The notes under the pieces are model-generated. The model saw nothing but the letters and a program-made list of their open reading frames with translations, was not told the DNA's origin and searched no databases. This document shows positions 9,266 through 19,295 of a DNA stretch of 64,000 nucleotides, piece by piece; within the stretch, counting starts at the first letter, position 1, and every line of letters begins with the position of its first letter. The DNA is from Acidobacteriota bacterium (lineage in GTDB: Bacteria > Acidobacteriota > Terriglobia > Terriglobales > Acidobacteriaceae): contig JABBOG010000003.1 in the NCBI GenBank assembly GCA_019351975.1, forward strand, positions 1-64,000. Direction: 5' to 3'. A program made the translations under genes and the position numbers.

Positions 9266-9295
9266 ATAGTAGCACCAAAACTCTTTTGCAGGCAA
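9266..9295 (-). promoter_or_regulatory. recA: Sigma-70-type promoter of recA
   Basis: On the minus strand TTGCCT (9295-9290) and TACTAT (9271-9266) are separated by 18 bases. The expected start of transcription falls about 40 bases upstream of the recA GTG codon. The match is good but no second case was compared. Confidence 0.55.
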
Positions 9296-9370
9296 ACATA
9301 AAGCGAAAGTCCTGTGCACATCTCGCTATCCTGTTGATCCCGTTACCCCACCTTGCGTTACCCTCATCTC

Positions 9371-10057
9371 ATGCGACGCTACCGTTACCTTGACGCCCTC
9401 ACCACGGCCTTTGTCGTCATGCTGCTCGTCTCCAACCTCGTCGCACAAAAAATCGTTCGCATTGGCCCCATCTCCACCTCCGGCGCCATGCTTCTCTTCC
9501 CTCTCACCTACATCTTCGGCGACATCTTCACCGAAATCTACGGCTACGCCGCCTCCCGCCGCGCCATCTGGCTCGGCTTCTTCGGCACCGCCCTCCTCTA
9601 CGCCGTCTCCGCCATCGTCATCGCCCTTCCCTCCGACACCGAGTTCCACAACCAGCAGGCCTTCGTCACCGTCTTCGGCATCCTCCCACGCATCCTCGTC
9701 GCCAGCCTCACCGCCTTTTGGGCTGGCGAATTCGCCAACTCCTACACCATGGCCAAGCTCAAACTCCTCACCCGCGGTCGCTGGCTATGGACCCGCACCG
9801 TCGGCTCCACCGTCGTCGGCCAGGCCGTCGACACCACCCTCGTCATCCTCATCACCTTCATCGGCACCTTCTCCCCCCACAAGCTCTTCCAGATCATCTG
9901 GCAGGGCTACCTCCTCAAAGTCGCCTACGAGGTCCTCGCCACCCCCATCACCTACCTCGTCATCAACTTCCTCAAGCGCTCCGAGCACATCGACACCTTC
10001 GACACCCACACCAACTTCAACCCCTTCCGCTTTGCCTCGAAAAATACGGGCGATTAG
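9371..10057 (+). CDS. yhhQ: Queuosine precursor transporter, YhhQ/VUT family
   Basis: Inner-membrane carrier for the 7-deazaguanine precursors of queuosine. The 228 residues carry about six hydrophobic helices and the family hallmarks LVSNLVAQKIV near residue 18, LLFPLTYIFGDIFTEIYGY near 42-60 and FWAGEFANSYTMAKLK near 118. I used the ATG at 9371; an in-frame TTG six codons upstream is less likely. Together with queG at 5448 it suggests this organism salvages or completes queuosine, although the two genes are in different operons. Confidence 0.88.
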   Translation: MRRYRYLDALTTAFVVMLLVSNLVAQKIVRIGPISTSGAMLLFPLTYIFGDIFTEIYGYAASRRAIWLGFFGTALLYAVSAIVIALPSDTEFHNQQAFVTVFGILPRILVASLTAFWAGEFANSYTMAKLKLLTRGRWLWTRTVGSTVVGQAVDTTLVILITFIGTFSPHKLFQIIWQGYLLKVAYEVLATPITYLVINFLKRSEHIDTFDTHTNFNPFRFASKNTGD

Positions 10058-10101
10058 TCCTCCCAATCGCCCGTCGTCCAGAAGGAGTCGACCCACACCC
10101 G

Positions 10102-10170
10102 CTATCTCGCAGGCGCCTTCGCAAACAACTGCTGAATATCACGAATCGGCGCGTGATCTGGCGATGATGG
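10102..10170 (-). pseudogene. Possible C-terminal gene remnant
   Basis: On the minus strand the last 20 or so codons read SSPDHAPIRDIQQLFAKAPA and stop at 10102, with codon choice like real genes here. Upstream the frame runs into the palindromic repeat at 10191 and then against a plus-strand gene, so no intact gene exists. It may be the tail of a gene cut off by the repeat, or a chance reading. I do not recognise the family. Confidence 0.25.
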
Positions 10171-10190
10171 TTCTGTGCTTAAGCCATCCC

Positions 10191-10268
10191 CTTGAAGGGG
10201 ACGGGCTTCAGCCCGTCCATAACGCCCACAAACATCAGGGGGCTTCAGCACCTGAGGGCCAAGCTTCG
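10191..10268. repeat. REP-like palindromic repeat, copy 1
   Basis: Starts TTGAAGGGG and contains the perfect palindrome GGACGGGCT-TC-AGCCCGTCC (10199-10218), then a second, imperfect hairpin around GGGGGCTTCAGCACCT and a shared TGAGGG. A related copy is at 61922. The space from 10058 to 10362 holds only this repeat and the possible gene remnant. Confidence 0.75.
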
Positions 10269-10362
10269 GACTGAACCCACATCCCACCAAAGCTCCCGCC
10301 ACCACACCCTCACATCCAACCCGTCCCGCCACCCTTCCGCATCTCACCCTCTGGAGGTCTTC

Positions 10363-10542
10363 ATGAAACACGAAATCGACACCGGATTGATCGTTGACAC
10401 CCTTCGCGCCCACGGCCACACCGTCGGCCACATCGTCCCTGTCCCAGACAACGCCGGCGAGTACGAGTTCGAAGTCGATGGCGTCCTCCTCACCCTCGCC
10501 GAAACCCGCGACCTCCTCGAACGCGAAGACGGCGACGTCTAA
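10363..10542 (+). CDS. Small acidic hypothetical protein
   Basis: 59 residues, beginning [20 protein letters not shown] and rich in Asp and Glu towards the end. The ribosome site TGGAGG lies at a proper distance before the ATG, and codon choice matches the genome, so it is probably a real gene. No signal peptide or membrane segment is seen. The repeated valines in the middle suggest a small beta-strand domain. It lies 28 bases before ispG and may be cotranscribed. I do not recognise the family. Confidence 0.6.
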   Translation: MKHEIDTGLIVDTLRAHGHTVGHIVPVPDNAGEYEFEVDGVLLTLAETRDLLEREDGDV

Positions 10543-10570
10543 TCGCACCAAGCTGGTAAAATCAAGCTGT

Positions 10571-11803
<1,233 letters not shown>

Positions 11804-11822
11804 CTCCCACCCGGTACGCACG

Positions 11823-11864
11823 AACCCGCACCGCAAAACCTCTAACCCGCACCGCAAAACCTCT
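11823..11864. repeat. Two tandem copies of a 21 bp unit upstream of ribE
   Basis: The 21-base unit AACCCGCACCGCAAAACCTCT occurs twice without a mismatch, followed by a decayed third piece. It fills the space between ispG and riboflavin synthase. Confidence 0.85.
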
Positions 11865-11916
11865 AACGCGCGCGAGAAATCCCTCAAAACGCACCGCCCA
11901 GCGATATCCTGTTCCT

Positions 11917-12609
11917 ATGTTCACCGGCCTCATCGAAACCACCGGCACCGTCGCCTCCCTCACAACCATCGACGGAGCCACGCGCCTCACCATCGCCGCG
12001 CCCTCCCTCGCCGACCGCTGGCGCACCGGTGACAGCATCGCCGTCAACGGCGTCTGCCTCACCGCTCTTCCCACCCAAGCCGCTGACAGCGAAGCGCTTA
12101 GCCCCGCCCACTTCACCGCCGACCTCGCCGCCGAAACCATCGCCCGCACCACCCTCGCCAGCCTCACCCCCGGCTCCATCGTCAACCTCGAGCTCCCCAC
12201 CCCCGCCGGCTCACCCCTCGGCGGCCACGTCGTCCAGGGCCACGTAGACGCCACCGGCACCCTCACCGCCCTTACCCCCATCCACCCCGGCCAGCCCTCC
12301 ACCGACTGGCGTCTCACCGTCGAAATTCCCCCCAGACTCACCTCTCAGATCATCCCGCAGGGTTCCATCACCATCAACGGTATCTCACTCACAGTAGCCC
12401 ACTTAGACCTAACCGACGAAGCCCGCCCCAGCATCCAGGTCGCCATCATCCCCCACACCTACGCCACCACCAACCTGCACACCCTCATCCCCGGCACCCC
12501 CCTCAACATCGAAACCGACACCCTCGCCAAGTACGCCGCCGCCCAGCGCACCCTCGCCCACGAAACCACCTGGCTCACCCCCGCCTATCTTCTCGCCAAC
12601 GGCTACTAA
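11917..12609 (+). CDS. ribE: Riboflavin synthase alpha subunit
   Basis: Catalyses dismutation of two 6,7-dimethyl-8-ribityllumazine molecules to riboflavin. The protein has 230 residues with the expected two similar halves: the N-terminal MFTGLIETTGTV and GDSIAVNGVCLT in the first barrel, then GGHVVQGHVDATG and GSITINGISLTV in the second. There is no other rib gene nearby and no FMN riboswitch pattern in the leader; instead the leader holds the 21 bp tandem repeat. Start ATG at 11917 is certain because the family begins at MFTG. Confidence 0.95.
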   Translation: MFTGLIETTGTVASLTTIDGATRLTIAAPSLADRWRTGDSIAVNGVCLTALPTQAADSEALSPAHFTADLAAETIARTTLASLTPGSIVNLELPTPAGSPLGGHVVQGHVDATGTLTALTPIHPGQPSTDWRLTVEIPPRLTSQIIPQGSITINGISLTVAHLDLTDEARPSIQVAIIPHTYATTNLHTLIPGTPLNIETDTLAKYAAAQRTLAHETTWLTPAYLLANGY

Positions 12610-12632
12610 GCTTCACTCGTGCAGCAACTTAG

Positions 12633-13562
12633 CTACGCGTTCACATACGACGAGTCGCCGCCGTTCACGTCGTAACACGCGCCCGTCACCATCGCCGCCG
12701 CATCGCTGGCCAGAAATACAGCCACCGGTGCCACCTGCTCCGGCGTCAGCCACGGCACGCCCAGCGGCACCTTCGGCAGCCGCGCCTTCACCGTCTCCTC
12801 CTCGCTCGGATGCTCCGGCGGTGGCGTCGTCATCGTCGCTCCCACCGCCACGCTCCAGCGCCGGTCATTCCGCGTCAGTGGCGTGTCAATCAGCCCCGGT
12901 TCGATCGAATTGACCGTAATCTTGTGCTTTCCCAGCTCCTGCGCTGCTGACTTCATCAGCCCGATAATCCCCCACTTCGACGCCGAGTACGCCGATCCGT
13001 TCTTCATCCCGTACCGCCCCTGCATCGACGCAATCAGAATCATCCGCCCGCTTCCCCGCCGCACCAGCGCCGGCGCAAACGCCCGCACCGTATTCGCCGT
13101 CCCACTCAGATTGCAGTCGATAATATCGTGCCAGTCAGCGTCCTCCATCTCCAGCAGCGGCTTGAACGCCTGAATTCCCGCATTCGCCACCATAATATCC
13201 ACCCCGCCAAACTCACGCTCCACCTCCTCCACCACGGCACGCAGCTCGCCAATCTTCCGAATATCCGCAACTCTTGTCGCATACGCCGCACCCGTCTTCG
13301 ACCCAATCTCCCCCAGCAGCCGTCCCGTCTCCTCCAGGTCCGCCTTCGTCGCCGGTTCAAACTCCGTAATCTTCGACACCCGCTCGGCCAGATCCACAGC
13401 CACCACCGACGCCCCATTCCGCGCCATATCCACGGCAATCGCCCGCCCAATCCCCCTCGCCGCGCCCGTCACCACCGCCACCTTGCCCCGCAGCATCCCC
13501 GCAAACTCCGTCCCCTGCCACGTATGCTCCGCCGCCGTCTGCTCTTTGCTCGCTTCTGCCAT
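12633..13562 (-). CDS. SDR oxidoreductase, mycofactocin-type
   Basis: Short-chain dehydrogenase of about 309 residues. The dinucleotide motif TGAARGIG and the NAG motif VANAGIQ are present, as are catalytic Ser in IASMQG and Tyr/Lys in YSASK. Between the second strand (VVAVDLAER) and the DIR motif lies an insert, and the region after EPGLIDTP is longer than in ordinary SDRs. Both are features of the mycofactocin-coupled SDR subfamily, which keeps NAD bound and passes electrons to mycofactocin. The substrate is unknown. The start at 13562 (MAEASKEQ) follows GGGAGA; a start at 13598 is also open. Confidence 0.78.
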   Translation of the reverse strand: MAEASKEQTAAEHTWQGTEFAGMLRGKVAVVTGAARGIGRAIAVDMARNGASVVAVDLAERVSKITEFEPATKADLEETGRLLGEIGSKTGAAYATRVADIRKIGELRAVVEEVEREFGGVDIMVANAGIQAFKPLLEMEDADWHDIIDCNLSGTANTVRAFAPALVRRGSGRMILIASMQGRYGMKNGSAYSASKWGIIGLMKSAAQELGKHKITVNSIEPGLIDTPLTRNDRRWSVAVGATMTTPPPEHPSEEETVKARLPKVPLGVPWLTPEQVAPVAVFLASDAAAMVTGACYDVNGGDSSYVNA

Positions 13563-13724
13563 GTGCGACTCTCCCATCCTCCAGGTATCGGTACTCATCT
13601 CTTCGTACTCTCAGATGCACGGAGCTCAAACCGCGTCCACATCCTTGAACGACGCACAAGGGTGCCCAACATCTCGCTGCTGCAATCTAGAAACCACGAA
13701 CCCCGGCCTCACATCCACGAACCC

Positions 13725-14033
13725 CTACCCCAAATCCTCCAACATCGCACTCATCTCGCTTGCCGCATGCGCATTCCCCGTCCGCGCACATGCATTCATC
13801 CCCGCCAGCAGCCGCGCCTTCGCCTCTTCGCTCCGGCCCACCTTCATCAGCGTCTGCGCAGACATCTGATACGCCGGCACATAGTCCGGGTTATGCTCCG
13901 TCGTCGCCTCAAACTCCCGCAGCGCCTCGTCCATCTTCCCCTCCGCCGCATACGCCATCGCCAACCCATACCGCGCAAACGCGTCCGTCGGGTTCTGCCG
14001 CAAAATCTCCGTCAACATCGCAATCTTATCCAT
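13725..14033 (-). CDS. Small TPR-repeat protein
   Basis: 102 residues with two or three tetratricopeptide-like units, for example AFARYGLAMAYAAEGKMDEALREF and VPAYQMSAQTLMKVGRSEEAKARL (stated in outline by their A/G/Y/A spacing). No signal peptide, so it is probably a cytoplasmic protein-binding adaptor. The ATG at 14033 is used; a GTG one codon earlier is also possible. Its neighbours give no clue to a partner. Confidence 0.75.
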   Translation of the reverse strand: MDKIAMLTEILRQNPTDAFARYGLAMAYAAEGKMDEALREFEATTEHNPDYVPAYQMSAQTLMKVGRSEEAKARLLAGMNACARTGNAHAASEMSAMLEDLG

Positions 14034-14154
14034 CACTCCATCCTACGATGGCGACCGAAACGCGACTGTACGCCCGTGTATCTTGACTTATCGACCGATG
14101 GTCCGCTCACGTTCTCGTGATGTGATTCGCTGAGTCGCCTTATGGACGAGAGGC

Positions 14155-16128
14155 TCATGGCCGGACACCAAGCATGTTGAGCTTCACGCCTGCTGCGATC
14201 GGCGTTACCACTGGCGCGGCAACGCCAATGATCTCCAAAACTTCCCAGGTGGTAACACCGGGCTCGCCACGCTTCGTTGGGGGGATAAACATTTCGCTCG
14301 AGCCCCAAACATCTCCTGACCCATCAATCACAATAGTTCCCAGGCCGGTTGCCAATCCCCCGGTATATCCAGTGGGGCCGGAGAGAATCTCGCCCGTGTT
14401 GGACAGCTCAATGACGTTTGACGAACCGGCTGGAATCCACGCGTTATCGTCACCGTCGATCGCAATCGTCACACCATCCCCCTCCGCCCCTTGCATAGCA
14501 GCGGTCGCGTAACCTGATCCGGAGAGGATGGCACCGTCTGGAGAGATCTTTGCGACCTGGGCGTCCGATCCCCCACGAGCCGTCCAAACATTGTTTTGGT
14601 GATCAACAGCAACGGCGGCGCCACCGAAGAAGCCGGCTCCAGTGAGTCCAATCGATGGTGTAAGAGGCGCACCAGAACTGGAGAGTTCGCTGATGGAGTC
14701 AGGGGAAGCCGTATCGTTCGTGATCCAGACGTTACCGGAAGTGGTAATAGCAAGTTCGGTTGGATCGCTGATTCCGCCACCCGTGAAGCCAGTAGTCCCG
14801 GAGAGTAGCTGGCCCGCGTTGGAGAACTCATCAACCTTGTTATCCACTCGGTCTGCGACCCAAAGATTGTTGTTGGCGTCAATCGCCAGCCCGATCGGAA
14901 TGAATCCGTTAAATGTTCCGTTTGGGAAGGTAGCCACGCCCCCGGACTTAAAAAGCACGGTTCCAGTGTTCGATAGTTCCCAAAGACTGCCCTCGTAGTT
15001 ATCACCCCTAGTTCCGACCCAAACGTTCCCGAGAGTATCGACCGCGATGGGGCCCTGGTCGCTGAAGACACCTATCGGATGGACCTGTTGCCCGGAGAGA
15101 TAGCCGTTTTGTCCGGATAGGAAGGTGCCCGCGCTGGATATCTCGGTTACATAGAAGTTGTTGTCGTTGGCCTTGCTGCCGCCGTTGCTGGTGCTCCAGA
15201 CATTGCCCATGGCATCCACAGCCATGCCGTTGATGTAGTTAATGCCGCCACCCGTGAACACCAGCCCCAGGCTGAAGTCATTCGGGGCGGTCGTAAGGTA
15301 CGGCGTAAAAGGCGGGGCTGGAGGCTGCTGCGCGAAGAGTGTAGCCACATTGCTCGCAGGGCTGTGCGCGATAGCAATCATCGCAGATGCCGTATCGCGA
15401 TACGGAGGTGCGGAGCCCGCATCGCCCAGCAGCGACTGGCACGGAGACGAGGTCGCGCCGCTTGAGTGAATGCAGGCAGAGAGGATGTTGGCGAGCGTGT
15501 CGATGGTGGTCTGTGGAACAGTGGCGCTGCCCGACGGGAGCGACGTCGGGGCAAGGCCGGTCGCAGTCGGAGCAAGGTGCGATGCGTTGACGAAGGCGTT
15601 TGCCATCCCTGTCAGCGCCAGCGGCGAGCCACTTGAAGCGACATGCAGCGCATCGTTAGCAAAGCCGGCCAGGGCGAACGACATGGCAACGGTCGTCGCC
15701 TCATCGACGACCCCCGGAGGCACATCGGCCTGCGCCTGAGGGCAGGCTCCGATAGCTGCAAGCTCCGTCGCCGCGCTGTTCTCTCCCATGCCCGAGTCTC
15801 CGCCACGGGTGTAGATATAGACGCTGGCCTGAGCGCCGCAGCGGTAGTACCCGGGGATCGTGAAGCTACCGTCCGCCGCTGTCACGACGTAAGCGCCCAG
15901 GGCGTCCTGAGCGCGGGTCGATCCTGCATCCAGTAGCGAGACGGAAGGCTTGCCGTATCCCGTCTTCGCAACCGCCATCAGGTAGACGCGCGCTCCTGAA
16001 ACGGGAAGCGTCCCACTCAGCAGCTTGCCTGAGATGGGTGCGCCCGTTACTGGAAAGTGGAACCCGTTGCTGCCGCAGCCAACGAAGGCGAAGCAACAGA
16101 ACGCGAGAACAACAAAAAGACGCTTCAA
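14155..16128 (-). CDS. Large beta-propeller lipoprotein (NHL/virginiamycin lyase-like repeats)
   Basis: About 657 residues. The N-terminus MKRLFVVLAFCCFAFVGCGS ends in a clear lipobox (FVGC), so the protein is a predicted surface or periplasmic lipoprotein. The first third, up to about residue 280, is low in recognisable motifs and starts with a carboxypeptidase-regulatory-like stretch (GKLLSGTLPVSGARVYL). The rest is a series of repeats of the form IAVDGxGNVWV..SNxxxNxVxELSNxG, as in NHL or Vgb propellers. The start is TTG, preceded by CAGGAGA. Codons are less C-rich than those of neighbours. Function is unknown; binding of a sugar or peptide is possible. Confidence 0.75.
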   Translation of the reverse strand: MKRLFVVLAFCCFAFVGCGSNGFHFPVTGAPISGKLLSGTLPVSGARVYLMAVAKTGYGKPSVSLLDAGSTRAQDALGAYVVTAADGSFTIPGYYRCGAQASVYIYTRGGDSGMGENSAATELAAIGACPQAQADVPPGVVDEATTVAMSFALAGFANDALHVASSGSPLALTGMANAFVNASHLAPTATGLAPTSLPSGSATVPQTTIDTLANILSACIHSSGATSSPCQSLLGDAGSAPPYRDTASAMIAIAHSPASNVATLFAQQPPAPPFTPYLTTAPNDFSLGLVFTGGGINYINGMAVDAMGNVWSTSNGGSKANDNNFYVTEISSAGTFLSGQNGYLSGQQVHPIGVFSDQGPIAVDTLGNVWVGTRGDNYEGSLWELSNTGTVLFKSGGVATFPNGTFNGFIPIGLAIDANNNLWVADRVDNKVDEFSNAGQLLSGTTGFTGGGISDPTELAITTSGNVWITNDTASPDSISELSSSGAPLTPSIGLTGAGFFGGAAVAVDHQNNVWTARGGSDAQVAKISPDGAILSGSGYATAAMQGAEGDGVTIAIDGDDNAWIPAGSSNVIELSNTGEILSGPTGYTGGLATGLGTIVIDGSGDVWGSSEMFIPPTKRGEPGVTTWEVLEIIGVAAPVVTPIAAGVKLNMLGVRP

Positions 16129-16439
16129 GCTGGTCTCCTGTAAAGCAAGCTGGGAAACTCAAAGACTGAACACGCACCGTTAGACACTTGCGTCAAAACT
16201 GTTGCAAGGAATGGCTAAGAGTATCATGCCCTGCGATGCCAAGGCTCTGGCTGTTGCACATCATCCTAGATAACGCATCTATCCTTGAGCCTTTCGAATG
16301 CCGGTACATCAACTCGTTGGCTGTGATAGCATCAGCCTTCCAAAAACTGCATTCCCGACCACTGCGTCCGCTCCCACCTTCAAGCAGCCCGGCGCCAGTT
16401 CTCCTGTTCCACTTTAACCTCCGCCATTACAATGGAAGC
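16129..16439. other. Divergent intergenic region
   Basis: This 311-base space separates the minus-strand lipoprotein gene from the plus-strand thioesterase. On the minus strand TTGCAA and TCTAAC are 17 bases apart just above the lipoprotein start, a weak promoter candidate. No convincing open frame, repeat or RNA structure was seen. Confidence 0.4.
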
Positions 16440-16961
16440 ATGAACGAAACTCCCGCAACCCGCGCCGTCCGCGACTCCCAGTCCGAGCGCAGCGAGATCA
16501 TCTTCCCCGCCGACTCCAACGCCCTCGGCAACCTCTTCGGCGGCCGCCTCATGCAGTTCATCGACCTCGTCGGCGCCATGGCCGCCAGCCGCCACGCCCG
16601 CGCCTTCACCGTCACCGCCTCCATGGACCACCTCGACTTCGTTGCCCCCGTCAAAGTCGGCGACCTCCTTATCCTGAAGTCCAGCGTCAACCGCGCCTTC
16701 CGCACCTCCATGGAGGTCGGCGTCAAGGCCATGGTCGAGGACGTCCGCGAACAAAAGCTGCGGCACGTCTCCTCCGCGTACCTCACGTTCGTCGCCGTCG
16801 ACAGCTCCGGCCATCGCCTCGAAGTCCCCCAGGTCATCCCCGAAACCCCCCACCAGATCCGCCGCTACGAAGATGCCGGCCGCCGCCGCGAGATGCGCTC
16901 GCCCGAAGTCCTCCGCAAAAAAGATCTCCGCGCCTCCCTCGCTCCAGAGTGGCATCTGTAA
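16440..16961 (+). CDS. Acyl-CoA thioesterase, hotdog fold (YciA-like)
   Basis: Hydrolyses acyl-CoA thioesters in the cytoplasm. The 173 residues contain the family signature NALGNLFGGRLMQFIDLVGAMAA, described here by its parts: NxxGxxFGG near residues 27-36 and D near 41 as the catalytic acid. The second half VDHLDF/VKVGDLL region matches YciA and BACH-type enzymes. The preferred chain length cannot be told. It is not clearly part of an operon. Confidence 0.88.
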   Translation: MNETPATRAVRDSQSERSEIIFPADSNALGNLFGGRLMQFIDLVGAMAASRHARAFTVTASMDHLDFVAPVKVGDLLILKSSVNRAFRTSMEVGVKAMVEDVREQKLRHVSSAYLTFVAVDSSGHRLEVPQVIPETPHQIRRYEDAGRRREMRSPEVLRKKDLRASLAPEWHL

Positions 16962-17012
16962 ACAGTGTTTAGTGGGCAAGGCGCAAGTCACCCGTCCTAC
17001 TGCTTCATACCC

Positions 17013-17054
17013 AATCCCTAATCCCTAATCCCTAATCCCTAATCCCTAATCCCT
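17013..17054. repeat. Six perfect copies of the heptamer AATCCCT
   Basis: Six exact AATCCCT units run head to tail and end just before the ribosome site AGAAGG of the Mrp/ApbC gene. A change in copy number would alter spacing to any upstream promoter without touching the coding sequence. Confidence 0.95.
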
Positions 17055-17066
17055 AAGAAGGCCACC

Positions 17067-17900
17067 ATGTCCCACTCCCACGCACCAACCCCCCAAGGCC
17101 CACAGGCCCTCCCCGGAATCCAGCACATCATCGCCGTAGGCTCCGGCAAAGGCGGCGTCGGCAAGACCACCGTCGCCGTCAACCTCGCCGTCTCGCTCGC
17201 CCGCCTCGGCCACCGCGTCGGCCTCATTGACGCGGATATCTACGGCCCGAACGTTCCCACCATGCTCGGAGCCACCCGCCAGCCCAACATCGTCGGCGAG
17301 AACCAGATTGAGCCGCTGCTGGCTCACGGCGTCAAGTTCATCTCCATCGGCCTCATCTCCCCCGGCGACAAGCCCATGGTCATGCGCGGCCCTATGCTCC
17401 ACCAGATCATCAAGCAGTTCCTCCAACAGGTCGCCTGGGGTGAACTTGACTACCTCCTCGTCGATCTGCCCCCCGGCACCGGCGACGTCGTCATCTCCCT
17501 CGTCCAAACCGTTCCCCTCACCGGAGCAGTCGTCGTCTCCACAGGCTCCTCGGTTGCATTGCAAGACGCCCGCAAAGCCCTCGAGATGTTCCACCAGGTC
17601 AACGTCGAAGTCCTCGGCCTCGTCGAAAATATGTCCCAGATGACGCTCCCCGACGGCACCATCCTCGACGTCTTCGGCGCAGGCGCAACCCAGCAGACGG
17701 CCAAGCAGTACAACCTTCCCTTCCTCGGCTCCGTCGACCTCGACCCGCAGGTCCGCGAAGGCGGCGACCGAGGACTCCCCGCCGCCCTCGCCGGCGACGC
17801 TACGCCGCGCGGTAAGGAATTCTCCGCCATCGCCCAGAAGGTCATCGCACGAACCGCAGACCTCGCCTCAAAAGCAGAAGTCATCCTTGAGATCTCGTAA
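17067..17900 (+). CDS. apbC: Iron-sulfur carrier ATPase, Mrp/ApbC family
   Basis: P-loop NTPase that binds and delivers 4Fe-4S clusters to apo-proteins. The 277 residues begin with a short tail, then the deviant Walker A GSGKGGVGKT at about residues 26-35. Further marks are DADIYGPNVP near 56 and DLPPGTGD near 137. The usual N-terminal DUF59 domain is absent, as in many bacterial short forms. The CxxC for cluster bridging is not obvious in the C-terminal part (the region reads LVENMSQM where many homologues have ENM-x-CP), which is a point to check. The heptamer repeat lies in its leader. Confidence 0.9.
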   Translation: MSHSHAPTPQGPQALPGIQHIIAVGSGKGGVGKTTVAVNLAVSLARLGHRVGLIDADIYGPNVPTMLGATRQPNIVGENQIEPLLAHGVKFISIGLISPGDKPMVMRGPMLHQIIKQFLQQVAWGELDYLLVDLPPGTGDVVISLVQTVPLTGAVVVSTGSSVALQDARKALEMFHQVNVEVLGLVENMSQMTLPDGTILDVFGAGATQQTAKQYNLPFLGSVDLDPQVREGGDRGLPAALAGDATPRGKEFSAIAQKVIARTADLASKAEVILEIS

Positions 17901-18138
17901 GGCAAGCAGCAAAAACCTTGACACGGTGACTACAATTGGAAGTAGAGGATCCGGATCAGCGGATCGCCTTGCGACATGAACCAACTCGCGCTAAGCCCAT
18001 ATCTGCAAACAGTTTGCGCGCACGTCGCTTCAGTAGAAGATCTGCGATAGATCTATGGCCGCAACACTCTGAAAGGAAATAACTTAACTCCGGAACACAG
18101 CAGCTGAGGGGAAGAGAGCATCACCCCGCAACAAACAC

Positions 18139-19260
18139 ATGGCCAAACCGATGACATCCCGACAGCGCGAGATCCTCACCGCCATCATCGAGACTTACAT
18201 CTCGACCGGGGAGCCCATCTCCTCAGGCACCCTCGCGCAAACGGCGTTCGCCAACACCATGAGTTCCGCAACCATCCGCAACGAGATGGCTGAACTCGCC
18301 GAATCTGGTTTCCTTGAACAACCCCACACATCCGCCGGACGCATCCCCTCCGCCGAAGCATTCCGTATCTACGTCAGCCAGCTCACCAGCGCGCCAAATG
18401 CTTCGCCAAACAGGCCAAACACCTCGCCTCCCTACCCTGACGCCTTTCACGCCAAACGCGAGGCGCTCCACGCGCAGATTGAGACCAGTTTCATCGGCCT
18501 CGCCGGTGCATCCGTATTGCTGGAGCGCACATCCCGCGTTCTGGCCAGCCTCTCCAGCGGCGTCGGCCTCGCCATCGGAGCCGCAGCTTCCACAGATCTT
18601 CTGGAACACATACACTTTAGCCGTCTCGCCCAACGCCGCGTTCTCGCTGTCGTCGTTACTCGCAGTGGCACTGTACGCGACCGCGTCCTCACCCTTGACC
18701 ACGACCTTTCGTCCGTTCAGCTCGAGACCTCTGCCAATTTCCTCAACGAACACTTTCGCGGCTGGAATATCGACCGCGTGCGCAACGAACTCGCACGCCG
18801 CATAGCGCACGAACGCACGCTCTATCAGCAGCTCTCCGAAGCCCACCCCGCCGCCGACGCCACCGACCTCTGGTCACGTACCGTTCCGCCCGGCGCCGAG
18901 CAGCAGCAGACCGTATATATCGACGGTGTCGTCAATCTCATCGGCCTTCCCGCCGACCGCGACCGTCTCCGCGCCATGCTCTCCGCCCTCGAAGAAAAGC
19001 AGCGCCTCGTCGAAATCCTCAACGCCTACGTCGACACGACCGAACACTCCGTCCGCGTCGTCTTCGACCTCGAACACCAGGATCCCGGTATGGCTGGCCT
19101 TGTACTCATCGCCGCTCCGGCCCAGATTTCTGGAGATAGTACCGTGGCGATCCTCGGCCCCAAACGCATGAATTACGAGAGCGCCATCAACGCTGTGAGC
19201 TATATCGCCCAGCTTCTGCATCGAATAGACATCGGCGACATCGCCCCTCTGTCACCTTAA
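18139..19260 (+). CDS. hrcA: Heat-inducible transcription repressor HrcA
   Basis: Winged-helix repressor of chaperone genes, normally binding CIRCE elements. The 373-residue protein starts MAKPMTSRQREILTAIIETY, with the DNA-binding helix MSSATIRNEMAELAESGFL near residues 45-63 and the HTSAGRIPS turn near 68-76. No TTAGCACTC-type CIRCE inverted repeat was found in the 240 bases upstream. TTGACA at 17918 is the only strong promoter-like hexamer there. The gene heads hrcA-grpE-dnaJ, with spaces of 35 and 57 bases, and dnaK is not in the window. Confidence 0.95.
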   Translation: MAKPMTSRQREILTAIIETYISTGEPISSGTLAQTAFANTMSSATIRNEMAELAESGFLEQPHTSAGRIPSAEAFRIYVSQLTSAPNASPNRPNTSPPYPDAFHAKREALHAQIETSFIGLAGASVLLERTSRVLASLSSGVGLAIGAAASTDLLEHIHFSRLAQRRVLAVVVTRSGTVRDRVLTLDHDLSSVQLETSANFLNEHFRGWNIDRVRNELARRIAHERTLYQQLSEAHPAADATDLWSRTVPPGAEQQQTVYIDGVVNLIGLPADRDRLRAMLSALEEKQRLVEILNAYVDTTEHSVRVVFDLEHQDPGMAGLVLIAAPAQISGDSTVAILGPKRMNYESAINAVSYIAQLLHRIDIGDIAPLSP

Positions 19261-19295
19261 CCGACCAACCCAACGGCCCCCAGACAGGATGCACC

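Noticed and set aside
11804-11916. FMN riboswitch before riboflavin synthase
   Set aside because: The space is only about 110 bases and is filled by the 21 bp tandem repeat.
17900-18138. CIRCE element upstream of hrcA
   Set aside because: Searched for TTAGCACTC and GAGTGCTAA; not present even allowing one or two mismatches by eye.
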